A stretch of DNA of 64,000 nt. Source: Ectocarpus siliculosus. Lineage: Eukaryota; Sar; Phaeophyceae; Ectocarpales; Ectocarpaceae. Numbering within the stretch: the stretch's first letter is position 1; each line of letters begins with the position of its first letter. The position numbers and the translations under genes were made by a program. The stretch covers positions 3,333,903-3,397,902 of the forward strand of contig FN649743.1 in the NCBI GenBank assembly GCA_000310025.1. Reading direction: 5' to 3'. Below the pieces are notes generated by a model. It had not been told where the DNA came from, did no database searches, and saw only the letters and a list, made by a program, of their open reading frames with translations. Shown here piece by piece: positions 11,507 through 22,923 of the stretch.

Positions 11507-11572
11507 GTTAAGGAGGCCCCGATTCGCCGCGTATCAGTCGATTGACTTTTCCAGAATCGGTACACCTTCGCA
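11507..11572 (+). repeat. 65-bp dispersed repeat, copy 1
   Basis: Starts GTTAAGGAGGCCCCGATTCG and ends CAGAATCGGTACACCTTCGC. Copies lie at 11782-11847 (same strand) and 26411-26477 (opposite strand). The two ends carry short inverted similarity (CGATTC/GAATCG). Confidence 0.8.
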
Positions 11573-11781
11573 CATGGCGTCAGCTGGATACTGGTTCGAA
11601 TCTCCTTGGGTGCACACTTTGTCTCCTGACTTGGACACTTTCCCATGTACACAATGTGTGTCAGTCCTGAGAATACCTCTAGGAATCGACCCTTTAAAGA
11701 ACCTTGTGACACTTCCATCGAATTACCCATCCTGGCCACAAGAGGTTCCCAGTTGAGGGTAAATTCTGTGGGTGGAGAGTG

Positions 11782-11847
11782 TTAAGGAGGCCCCGATTCG
11801 CAGGGTATCCGTCAATTGACTTTTACCAGAATCGGTACACCTTCGCA
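11782..11847 (+). repeat. 65-bp dispersed repeat, copy 2
   Basis: Same unit as 11507-11572, 275 bases downstream in direct orientation, with a few substitutions (CAGGGTATCCGTCAATTGAC). Confidence 0.8.
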
Positions 11848-11889
11848 GCATGCAACCTCCCTCAGTTTACAAACTTTTTTTTTTATTAA

Positions 11890-13690
11890 TACAGTCGTGG
11901 GCCCGGTTTAGCGGTTCCCTGTTTAGCGGGATGCCCTGAATAGCGGTTATATAATTTCGTGACACGGCTGCACCCCGGTTTAGCGGAACCGCTAAACCGG
12001 TCGTGCCATCAATAGCGGTTATTGGACATGTTTGCAGCCACCAATAGCGGTTATCGGTTCAATTTTTGCGGGGACCTAGTGCGCGCTTCGCTTGCACATA
12101 CTCACAGCACAGCGACTTGGTCAGCCTGTTAGCTGGTCGATGCTCATAATAAAAAGGACACAGCGAGACACACACACATACACCAAACGACCCAGGGCCA
12201 GAGAAGAATCGCCGAAAAATAGCTGAAGAAACGACGATGAGAGTGATGGTGGTGAAAGCAAGGAGGATAATGGTGAAAACACTCCTAAACGAACTCGAGT
12301 GCAAGGTGGCAGTTTTCCTCTGTTGCTACCTACCGTGTCTGCCCTCCTCCGGGGAATAGCTTTTACCTGCCCTCACGAGGTCCCAGTAAATGGCATATAG
12401 AAGTGTTTTGTGTTTTCAACCGCGCTGAGATTGACGACGACGTCTTTTCATTGGTCAGCCGGTTAGCGCGGTCGATGCTAATAATAAAGACACACACCAT
12501 GCGGCGCGTGGATGGAGAACTGTGCAAGCTTCTAGATGCGGCACGAGTCCAAGCGGCGCGCACGATTGTAAAGGTTGTGGTGGCCGCATACACGGCATGT
12601 GTGTGGGGAGGTGGAGGTTCGGGATGAGAACGAAATGCAACCGGCGTACAATCAAGAAGGCGCAGAGTTCCCCTCACTTCTCAACTCCGCCCAAGCGCCA
12701 AGAGGTGTTAGGTGGCTTTCTAGCACCAGGCGCGCGGAAAGAAACAACTCGCGCTGCAGCTACACGACAACAGCCCCACACGCGGCTCTACTTTGGCTAG
12801 AATCTCGAGGTTTTGAAGCTTCTTGACCAGAAGGTAGCGCAAGCAGAAATAGTGCGCACAGGAAGAGATCGCCGAAGCTTTGCGGAAAAGGGCGCGAATG
12901 ACGAGGTTGTTGAAAGGTGTCCGGTATGTACATGGAGGGGGGCCTAACCCCTCTGACGACGACACGACGACCTAGAGCTAGGGCTAGATACCACCGCACA
13001 ATTTGACGGAGCGAAGGGCAGGGGGGTGATGTCGCCGTCACCACACTCGGAGCTATCATCGGATTTTGGCCAGCGTGGAGAGCGCGGAGTCGTGTGGCGT
13101 AAGCGAAGGAGCACACTATTTCACAAGGCAAAAATGGCGTTCCTCGCAGCGCACGCCGCTCCTCCAGCGCATAAGGCAGATACCAGAGAGATTGCTTTGG
13201 GTGCAGAATGATCGATACGCGACACATGGCAGAAATGAGATGCTCAAGCACGTGGTTGATTGCCATTGCGTTGTCACAAGTTTGTCTCATCACCTACTTC
13301 ACTTCGTTAGAGACGCGAACGATTTTCCAGTCTTGATGAGGGGCTTACAGTCCGGAAGGGAGAATAATCTTCGTGCTTTGGCGAATTTAAATGCATCATT
13401 AATGAATGAATGTGCTTGCGGCGTTGTCCTTCATTGACTCGTTACTTCTTCGTCTGCACCTTCGTATGACTGCTGCAATGATACGCATGGCCCTATCAAT
13501 ATCAGCTTTCCACGCTGTTATTGTAGGGCAAAAATGGGCTTTTTCCCGGTTTAGGGGTTCATGAACGCTATTAAGCCTCCTGGTTTAGCGGATAATGACC
13601 GCTGAATAAAGTGGTTTAGCGGCGATGCCCTGAATACCGGTAATAAACATTCGTGACACTATGGACCGCTAAACCGGGCCCACGACTGTA
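11890..13690. mobile_element. Decayed pogo/Tigger-like DNA transposon, 1.8 kb
   Basis: The ends are perfect inverted repeats beginning CAGTCGTGGGCCCGGTTTAG, about 24 bases, each flanked by TA; a CAG start and TA target duplication are typical of pogo/Tigger elements. Subterminal zones on both sides are rich in GGTTTAGCGG and TAGCGGTTAT. The block GATGCCCTGAATAGCGG to TTCGTGACAC occurs near both ends in the same orientation. Inside are copy 2 of the 6.1-kb dispersed repeat and a broken zinc-finger-like frame near 12525-12620 (GAHDCKGCGGRIHGMC). I found no DDE transposase. The unrelated internal cargo suggests a nonautonomous or nested element. Confidence 0.7.
12285..12490 (+). repeat. Dispersed repeat, copy 2
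   Basis: Partner of 6125-6310. The acidic coding-like lead at about 12230 (NDDESDGGESKEDNG) precedes GSFPLLLPTVSALLRG. Its last block, GGTCAGCCGGTTAGCGCGGT, also recurs in weaker form near 12115. Confidence 0.6.
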
Positions 13691-13796
13691 TGACACAACG
13701 AAACCATCTCTATCATAGAAAAGAGTCTGAGACAGATTAGCAATGGATTCATAGCGTCAGAAAGTACCTGTATGTCTACGATTTCCCAGACAGCAT
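13691..13796 (+). repeat. Direct repeat, copy interrupted by the pogo-like element
   Basis: Continues directly from the right TA of the transposon as TGACACAACGAAACCATCTC and matches 11248-11358. Together with the T-rich left flank at 11862-11889 it reconstitutes the repeat seen uninterrupted at 11220-11358. Confidence 0.8.
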
Positions 13797-13799
13797 AAT

Positions 13800-16700
13800 A
13801 TTGTATAGTTTTTGTTTTTCATGTACCCTTGACATACAAATTACTTGGAGGAAAATATCAGCTGAAACAAGTTCTGTACAGCGGCATCTGGAGGCGTGTC
13901 CCTCTACTGTACCCCACTGTAAAAATACTTCTATACATCCCCTAGGACCGGGTACTGCCTCGAACGGATAACCCTTGTTTGATTCTTTCTATGCATCAGA
14001 CTAGAACGTTGTGATAGATATAGGAATGCATGCGTATCGCGTGTACTCGACAGACGCACAAGCGGTGGAACCTCGCCCACCGGCCCGAACCGCAACAAAC
14101 CACGCCGCTCACATTATCCGTCACCTGCCGAGCTCAAAACTGCTACGCTCACACCAGCAGTGCTGCGATATCACCCTCTTGGAGGAAAAATATACCCCCT
14201 TATGCTACACACACAGGCGACTGGAGCAGGGTAATGGGCGGCGGTGGCGACGGTGGTAAGGTAAGGTGTGACTTGTGACCGTGCGACTACAGTGAGAAAG
14301 AGTGCGGTGCAATTTAACCTTTTGGGCGGCCCGCTGTCCTCTGCTGACGTGCTGCTGTTTACGTATTGCGAATGACGAAGTGGCACCTCGCGCTATGTGG
14401 AAGGGCCCTTCATGAAAAGGTCTAGGTCAAGAGAGGCAAACAACCCGTGCACGTGCTCAACAGCTCGGCCGTGAGATGTATTCACAGACCTACCCTCATG
14501 AAAAACACGTCACTACCGACCCGAGAGAGTTGCTGTGGCATTGGTGCATATTGGATGGTAGTTAATACTGCCGTGCTTCCAGCTCCCTTATGGAATTCGT
14601 CGGCTCGCCCACTTGCTTGACTATTGAGCATACCGATGCTTACAGTAATACTTTACCGTTGACCCACACAAACCCAAACCATGAGGATCGCGGCACTGTG
14701 CGGGTGGTGATGTGAAATACGAACATTGCCAACGTCCAGCGTTGCGCTCACGGGATTGATTCTGGTACACTTGCCGGACGGTCAGAACCCTTGCACACGT
14801 TGGCTGGGAGAAATGAGCACCGTACCGACTCTATGTAGAGGAAGACATCGTTTTCGCGAGCAATTGGCACATAGACTGGTAGGGGGGAGAGAGGAGAGAG
14901 GACAATTCGAATTTTCGAACTTCCGATCCACGCACACCTACCTGTCGTACCTCCCAATAGCCACCGCTGTCGCCGAATCCTTGCGGAATTGGACATTGGA
15001 TAAAAGGTGGTGTGCGTTGTCTTGTTTCCAACCTGAGTCAGAGACTATTATTTACTGTAGGTCGTCTCTATGGTCCCAAGTACCCCCGCGACCCTCCTGA
15101 AGAGGCAGCCCGCGGACTAGGCGCGCGTGTGTGATTTGTGTCCCACCAGCGTGTGTGGCTTCTGTCCCACCAGACTAGACGCGGGAGTGAGGTTATTATG
15201 AGCCGCGGAGTGCGAAGCGCGACATTGTTTTCCTTCATCCCAGGAGGGAAAAAAGGCTCTAGACATTGTCCTGTTCCAACACGATGCATGGTCCCCAATC
15301 TTGATTCCCGGGGGGCCTAAATAGCCCTCCTTTTCTACCAAACCAAGACCTGGGCACCGATTGACGATCTGTTGGCTTCTGGGGAGGAAGAAAAATAGGG
15401 CACTCCTCGTCACACCGGTTTTCCCGCGCTTCGACAACAGATGGTCGTGCTACACAGGCATCTGTGCCCAAAGTTCGAAGGACATTGCTCTCCCTATCCC
15501 CTGGGTTTCGGCACGAGAGCGGGCCCACAAAAGCGAAGATCTCACGCGCGCACGATTCAAACCAGTAGAAGAAACAGAGAGAAAAAGACGCATCACCGGC
15601 AAAAAAATGCGTCACCGCTGGGACGCCGATCCGAGGCCAGCTAGGAAAACCAGGAGGGGCCGAGCCCATACGACCTGCGTGCCGTGGAACTAGTCATGCG
15701 CCATTTGTAACCTGACGGGTGTTTTTTTATGTAACGTGGCCCCAACTGACTGCTCAACCAAGCAATAGAGTGGTGAGCTCGCTCATACACAACAATAACA
15801 TGCACCTTCTTCCCAAGCCCAGAGCACACTTATCATCGAGATAAACCTTCGAGGGCGTGACGGTCTACTGCTGCGCGTTATCAGAATGGTTGTCTGGGAC
15901 TGGTTATGGCTGCGTACTTGCGCCGCGCTGCTGACTGTCTTCGCAAAGCCGTCTGCCCTGCCTGCTGTTGCTGCTGCTGGGGCTCTCGCGTCAAATATTC
16001 ATGGCCATCAACGTTTTTTTGTGGTGAAAAAGTGGTATCAACGTAGACTGCTTGCTTTCACTTCGCGGGAACTTCGGCAGGCTTGAGACGATTGTGGTGG
16101 TTATGTTGTCAGCCTGGTGCACCTGTCTGTCACGTATCTGTCTGTCACAATCCTATGTCTACGCCGCTGCTGCTGGTGTTCCTCGGCGCTGTGCTGTGTG
16201 ACACGCTCACCGCCAGGTATATGCCGCACGCGTGCCTTCTCCCGATGTGCGTGTTGGCGTCAACGGAAGCGTAACTGCCACATGAAAAGTGCATTTTTTC
16301 AACGGGTGCCGCATATACAAGCGCCTCGTCCGCCCGTTGTACGCCTCTCCCTGAACAGCTGCACTTCAAACATTTCACGCTGCTGTGTGTGGGCCTTAGT
16401 ACATCAGCATCGCAGATATTGACGACTGCATGGTATTGAGTCGGTTACCCCGCGGCTCATTACCCCGCTCTATCTTGTGCCACTCGCCAGTCAGGATTTT
16501 ACACGGTGGAACGAACACATCGTTCTCGGCCATGCAGGAACACGCGACAAGCAACTCGGATGGACTAGATTCCACAAACGAAAAGTCAACATCCATATTG
16601 CTGATGTGAATGGAGGTTGGCACGTTGCACTCGTTGCGTTGCTAGTTCCGTGAGATCGTGTGTTTGCGTGTGTCGGTGCCTCCTGCTTTGTGACGGGGCC

Positions 16701-17100
16701 GTCTTCCTCTCTCTCTCTCTTGCTTATTAGGCTAGCTGCCTACATGTGTTGAAAAATTTATCCCCAGCAAACGTTTACTAAAGTCTAAGTATGAAGCGGT
16801 ATCAGGTATGCTCACAGAACAAGGCCCGTCTACTCGCACCCCCGTCCCCGTAGGTCCTTGGGCACGTCGGGCGAACGACCAGTCACAACCATGGAGTTGC
16901 CGGGGGAGGGCACCGGCCACACTCTTCAAGACACGGCGGGCATCACGCTTCAGCATCACAGGGGGGAGGGGGGGGAGGGGGGTCGACATCCGCCGATCAT
17001 GCCGGGCCCCCAGATCACCAAGGTGCCCACACACATCGGCAGTGGGGTTACCTGCCTCCTCATTGCGTACGAGAGAAACGAGTTGCTTGCCTCGCGTTTG
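13800..17100. other. No recognisable gene
   Basis: Short unassigned frames only. At 15122-15180 a short phrase of the type GTGTGTGATTTGTGTCCCACC is repeated twice. A CT run lies near 16708. The GC-rich stretch 16800-17110 is open on both strands but shows no family motif. Confidence 0.4.
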
Positions 17101-17124
17101 TCTCTCGACGCGGGATCTTCGTAG

Positions 17125-17403
17125 ATGCACCCACCACGAAGTCGGGCGTTGAGCGAGTCTCGGGGGCAAGCTGAGCTGAAGTGGTGTGGAGTGTTTTTTT
17201 GTTCGTCCGCTTTGAAATACATGTGTCCGAGGGATATACTCGCTTTCCTCCATGCCCAAACGGAAGATCGGCGTGTTTTGGCCACGGTGCTGCTGGAAAG
17301 TTGGCCAAAGGGGCTCAACATGCCCGCACGAAGAATGCTGTCTTTGTTGTTAGATTCCGCCGTTGAATTGGCGCATGCAACGTCGGCGGCGGCATCCACA
17401 TAA
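17125..17403 (+). CDS. Possible C-terminal exon, unassigned
   Basis: An open frame ending at TAA 17401 reads like coding sequence (PRDILAFLHAQTEDRRVLA, then LLESWPKGLNMPARRMLSLL) with a helical, leucine-rich composition. I recognise no family. The upstream boundary is unclear because the frame crosses a T-run that could be an intron end near 17200. An antisense frame (17399-16956) is also open, so this is a weak call. Confidence 0.25.
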   Translation: MHPPRSRALSESRGQAELKWCGVFFCSSALKYMCPRDILAFLHAQTEDRRVLATVLLESWPKGLNMPARRMLSLLLDSAVELAHATSAAAST

Positions 17404-18169
17404 GCTCAAACATCCCCAGAAACCCTTTTTCACGCACGGGGCATCTTTCTGAGTGAGCGTGGCGGGGTTGCAACACCGCCACAGCACGCAGCTCCACCCT
17501 CGCGGGACGTGCGGGAGTCATCAACTGCCTGTGGGGCCCAGCAAAACAAACCAACGTTCTGCAGCCTGCCGGATCGCGCGCGCGTATCTTATTGATACGA
17601 AGGACAATGCTCTTGCACAGGGCAAGGTTGAGCACAACCCTGGGAAGGGTTGAATACCACAGGCATTCTATCCTGTCCAAAACGTTGTGCTCTAACCTCT
17701 GCGCATTACAGAGTGGAGCAGCACCTCAACGTTATGTGTTGGCACCGAACTTTGTCCTTGTTTGCTCCTCTCTCCGAAGACGTGCGAGGGTCCCTGCCCG
17801 CCTGAACCCCGAGCGTTACACTTTTCGGCAGGGTCCCTTGAGGACGAACCGGGGCCGGGGGTCACACAGCAGGGAACGCAACACGGGATTTCCATGTTGT
17901 GTGTTGATTTTTCCTTCTCCGATCTCAAAGCAACAAACAATCGCTACCCCAGAGCCCCCAACGCCCGAAGATGCTTTGTCACTCCGTGCGGAGAAATAGT
18001 TTTACGGAGTGCAACAACAGATTCTTCGCATGGTGGAAATGGCGGTTGAATCAGGAACAATACCACCACCACCCCCTCCCCGTAACTGCATCGCCACCAC
18101 CGCCCCAAAATCCCATTCTCACTACGAAACCTCACATGTTATTCTCTCGTTGGTTCCAAATACACGACA

Positions 18170-18366
18170 CAGGAGGCTCCCACGCATCCAAGGCGGGCGG
18201 AGGCGGGGGCTCAAGAAATACAGCAGCCGCGGGAGGCGGCGGCGGCGGCGGCGGGGGTGGCGGCGGGGCGGGCGGGGCGGGGGCGGCGTGGAGGGGGGAC
18301 TTGGCGGGCAAATCGAAGTCGAGCAAGGCGATAGCGGCTCCCGCTCTGCCGTCTCTTGCAAAGTGA
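18170..18366 (+). other. GGC-rich tract, possible Gly-rich exon
   Basis: A GGC/GGA-rich stretch. The plus frame gives a long Gly/Ala run followed by LAGKSKSSKAIAAPALPSLA and a TGA at 18364. The minus frame gives a proline run of similar length. Neither can be preferred from sequence alone. Confidence 0.25.
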
Positions 18367-19118
18367 GGGGCACGTCTTGTGACCGTGGGTATGGCGCACG
18401 CCGCGCGCTGCCCTCTTATCGTTCGTGACTAGTCAGAACGAAAGTTGTCAGAGCAAAAACCTGTGTACGTGCAGCCTTTCCGTGCCTGCTTCTTGTTCTT
18501 GTTCTTGTTCTTCTTCTGCTTTCGGTTTTCGTAGAAGACGTCGGCAGGGAGCGGGAAGCTGTTACGGGATTGTACGCAACTCTCCCTACTTGGGCGAAAT
18601 AATATCTCGTTGCGGCCAAGCCGCATCGTGTCCGTGTTTCCATTCTATCCTTGATTTTTACGTATGGCAAGCGCTCAACAACACAAAGCGTGGCCGGGGT
18701 GGAGGTTGGTACCTACCTCTCATGGCCTTGGTTGGACACAGCCTGCTCGGCCGTACGTTGACGTGCCATACACTAAACCGCAGAGTATATTACAGCCAAG
18801 TTTCAGAACGGTGTCAATAAACACGAGGGGTTGGGCAGTGAATCACGGTGCCGAGAGGTCGCAATCTGGCGTCTGAACGACCAGTGGGCGAACAGCGCTT
18901 GGCGACGTACCTCGGTTTGCGGCGGAGCTCTTGTTGAGTCCTTGGTCTCTCGACGGACAGGGCCAATCGGTTGTGAACAAAACGAAGTGCAGAAAATGTA
19001 ACAGTGCTCCTCTGCGGCGGATGCAGAAGTGAATCGACTCGGAAACGTCCAGCGTGGGTGGGACATAGGACCTTCGTGGGACTGACGCCACAGCTCGCGA
19101 CGGTGTGTTATCAGACTA

Positions 19119-21549
19119 TTGGCCACCCGATCCAAAACCATGTCTACTCCACGGGGGCGGGTGGGTGTTTTGCGTAGTATGCTGTTGGTGCACACGATGA
19201 ACAGAGGGAGTATCGAGATGCCGTTGTTGCTGCTGTGGTTGTTGTTGCTGTCGTTGTCGTCGTCGCTTTTAATGAACCCCGCCCCCTCCGCGAGCCCATC
19301 TGCCCGATTCTCCATCCCCGATGTTGCGCTGAATGTTTGCAGGCCAGGAGGCTCAGGCACTCGAGCCCCGCAAACGCAGAGCCGGGATGCATTGGGTGGC
19401 GGTGGAGGTGGCGGCGAGGGGGGCGGGGGTATGCTTGGTGCGGTGTGCATGTTGATGGTGAGGCTGCTGTCCTGCGGGCGGCGTGGGGCCAAGCTGGCGC
19501 CGATGGACGTGACGCTGGACGAGGAGACCGAGGAGCTCGTGGAGCTTCTTCAAGGTGAATTTGCTAGCGTTGTGTGCGCCGTTGTCGTTGTCGTCGTCGC
19601 TGCATGGTTGAAGTTGTTCGGTGCTGCAGGAAGATACAACGAGATTCGTTTGCGCTGCTGATGTTCAAAGCCCCGGTCACGGGGGGGAAAGCGTTGGCAG
19701 GTCGTCTTGACCAAACTGACTAGTGGCTGATGCCAGGGTGCTACCAATACACACGGTTGTTCTCCACTCTCGATGGGGTTACCTTTATCTTTGCGACTAA
19801 TACTGTGGTTGCCTTCCTTTTCTCCCACTCGGAGTTACACAACCGGCGGCAGGAGCTGGAGCATGGGGCGTAAGCGAACCTCTTGCTTGCCTTCGTCATT
19901 AGCCACTTGGCCACATGCTCGTTTCCTCGAGACGGAGCACCTTCACACTCCTCGGAACGCTTCATCCACCAATCGAAACGTCTTCATGTCCCTGTCGAAG
20001 TATCTTGTTGGGGGCGCGGGGGCCACTAAGTTTTGGAAACGGTTTGAAAAGCGAACCTACACAGAGCTTTCTATGCCCTTTCAGAACGAACACTACTCTC
20101 GTGCTGTTTTTGTCACTCGATGCCTCTATCGATGGCTGAGCCGGGAGTTTCCGAAGGCCACCTATCGCCAAGCTCGAGGGAGCCTTTTTTAAGATTCGTT
20201 CACGCACTTTCCGCAAAGACTTGCTCGCCCTTGTCGTTGTTCTCGTTGATAATGATGATGATGTTGTTGCTGGTGGTGGTGGTGGTGGTGGTGGTGGTGG
20301 TGCTGTCGTCATTGTCTTGAAAACGTCCGGCTTTTCGTGCAAACAACGAACGCAGTCTCGAAGGCCCACCTCGCCAAGCTCCGAGGGATCTTCGAGAGCA
20401 TCGACGTCGCCAAGACCGGGACCGTCTTCTGTTACGAGGTGTTGTCGGCGGTGGACATGGCGCAGTCTCCCTTTACGGACAACCTCTTCCGATTGGTCGG
20501 TAAGCATGTTTTGTTTTGCACTTTTTCGAATCGATCGGTATTCGAGCTCGCGCGCTTCCTTTGCTCAGTCTTTCATGTCGAAAATCTGTTTGGTGCTTCC
20601 AGCATGCCGGGGAACTCTGTCTGCCCGTCTTACACGGGCAGCCGCGCACGACCGCGCGCTACAGAACGCGCCACGACCCAGTCTAAGACCCTCTACTATA
20701 GTTTCACCCGAGGGCGTTCTTACTGTCATGCTACGAATGGTCGCTGTACAAGTCTTAAGTGTAGGGGTTCTTCACCGAGTTCACAACTGGTGCTCAAGTT
20801 CTTGAAGGTTTTTTTTTTGGCTCAATAATATGTTAACTCCAGAGTACATAGAAAGTGCGGGCGCGTTCTTGACGTCACGCCACACACCCTCGACCCGTGC
20901 CGTTGGCTGTTGTCCTGCCGCTGCTGCGAGCAGGGGTTCATCCGGAGGGGTCTCTGTCGTTTTGCCAGCTCTGTCGGATCTTGATGACGTACTGCGTCTT
21001 CTCCAAGGAGGACATCTTGCTCTGTGAGTGGGTTGTGGGTTGGTCGACAGCGAAAGTTCAAGCTGCACTCTCAGTGTGTCGTTTAATGATGACTCGGCCC
21101 CGTTCAGTGCAGCAAGCGCACCCTGGTGCTGATGATATCAAAGCTTGCCTGTCTAATGTACAAACGGCTGGATTTTGCCTTCGTTGCTCATGCACGACAA
21201 AAGTTGATCGTTCTTCCTCCTCTTGCCGACAAGATCACGGCCGTGCTAGTATTTTGCGAAGTCCCCCTTTGCTGTTGTTTTGTTTTTTCCCCGTAGTCTT
21301 GTTTCGGCAGTACGACACGGACAATAGCGGAGCCATCGACGAGAGAGAGTTTCGCGAGCTGGCCAAGACGGTCAACAACGCCTCGCCGATGTTTCCGGGA
21401 AATTTCGCCAAGGCCCTGCTCGACTTTGATACGTGAGTCAGGCAACGAGAGAGAAAGAGGCAGACGGAGGGAGGGAGGGAGGGAGGGAGGGAGGGAGGGA
21501 GGGAGGGAGGGAGGGAGGGAGGGAGGGAGGGAGGGAGGGAGGGAGGGAC

Positions 21550-21618
<69 letters not shown>

Positions 21619-22923
21619 TAAGGTGNNNNNNNNNNNNNNNNNNNNNNNNNNGAGAGAGAGAGAGAGAGAGAGAACGTAATCGACGTCGACATTTGGGTGT
21701 GCAACACCTCGCCTCCCCTCCTCGCCTTTGCAAGCACGCTACCATCGTTGCTCACGAGATCGATTTGAAGATGTCTCCAGGATTTTATGCATATAGAATA
21801 ATCTCTTTCGTTCCTCTCGGTGGTTCGTGCTACTTGAACTCTTACCTTTTTCTCGACCTTGAAATGATGCTCGAACCGGCATTCACCCTCTATCGCACAT
21901 GGCGACGTCGTCACTTTAATGCTAGGTAGGTGCCTTAGGTTTGAGCGTAAAAGGACTGCAGCAGCGAACACGGAGGGTACGGCTTTCGCAGATCACATAA
22001 TTGCCTCCTCAAGCTCGTCAGAATCGAGCTAAAAAATGCGCCCATCTGACTTCATACAACCCCGCCCTTCCCACCTTTTAATCGCGCTGTCTTCGATCGT
22101 TTTCGGGTCCCCAGCAACTCGGACGGCCAGATCGATTTTGAGGAGTTCCGGGCGATGGACAAAGCGTTCCCCTTGCTCTTTTTCCCGGCGTTCAGGCTTC
22201 AGGATTCCCTGCAAAAGTTCTTCCTAGGTGACGGAGTGGGAGGAAGAGTTTTTTTGTTGTCTACTCGTCTCATTTGAGTGTACCTTCGAAGAAATCCCAT
22301 GAAACCTTCAACTGCTTCCTCCACGGACATGTTGCAATTGTTTGTTTACCGGAGCCAGGATAACGAACGCCGCCGTACACAGGCACAGGAGCAATCTCCC
22401 ACAAGCGAAAGCAGTAGATATATCATCCTTTGGGACAATGAGTCTTGCGCGCCTCTCTCGTGCTGATCGGCGCCTGCTGATCTACCACTCTCTCAACCGA
22501 CATCTCCACTACAAATACTGGAAATTTATGCGTGCTGCATTTGGAAAATCAACTTCGCCATAGAAAATTCCTCCAGTCTAAGTTCGGGCATTTTTGTTTT
22601 GACCACGGGAAAGAACGAGAAACTGGCCATCATCGAGAAACAATCTGCTCCTGTCTTGGGAGTTATGTTGTTAGCACGGTCTCGCACAGCCCACCGCAGT
22701 ATTTCTCCCTTTCGCAGAGTATTATGTACCAGAACCTGTCTCCTCCTGCAGCAGGACTTCGTTTTTGCGACACAGAGAAAACAACTGCAATTCATTCCTT
22801 GATGCAACTGTCTCAATCAAACATTGCGTTTCTCCGGCAGGGAGCACTTTCTGGGTAAAGGCGCAAGAAGGCGTCCTAGCCCGGCAAGGCGTTGCGGAGT
22901 ATCAGGCCACCCATGGCGGCAGG
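19119..22923 (+). CDS. EF-hand calcium-binding protein, six readable exons
   Basis: Exons with matching phases are: first exon ending 19554 (GAKLAPMDVTLDEETEELVE), 20356-20499 (SKAHLAKLRGIFESIDVAKT), 20934-21023 (GVHPEGSLSFCQLCRILMTY), 21297-21432, 22115-22227 and 22841-22923. Joining 21297-21432 to 22115-22227 completes two calcium loops: DTDNSGAIDEREF, and DTNSDGQIDFEEF built across the splice. Between and after them are VNNASPMFPGNF and the tail FPAFRLQDSLQKFFLG, then EYQATHGGR. This arrangement is familiar from algal EF-hand proteins of unknown role, so calcium sensing is inferred. The start is uncertain: the first exon is open from 19119, where a hydrophobic leucine run could be a signal anchor, or translation may begin near 19431. 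After 22923 there is a good GTGAGA donor; without splicing the frame stops at 23193. The terminal exon was not identified. Confidence 0.8.
20271..20302. repeat. (GGT)n microsatellite
   Basis: About ten GGT units in the first intron of the EF-hand gene, 50 bases before the acceptor of the second exon. Confidence 0.9.
21463..21670. repeat. (GGGA)n then (GA)n microsatellite with an assembly gap
   Basis: About 20 GGGA units, then GA units, in the intron between the two EF-hand-loop exons. A 26-base run of N at 21626-21651 interrupts the GA part. Array length is therefore not reliable. Confidence 0.95.

Noticed and set aside
11591-11605. GGTTCGAATCTCC resembling a tRNA T-loop
   Set aside because: No T-stem pairing and no acceptor or anticodon stem could be drawn.
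18803-19492. 229-residue minus-strand frame with proline and asparagine runs
   Set aside because: It is antisense to the first EF-hand-gene exon and its CTG/GTT and GGC repeats; the runs come from microsatellites.
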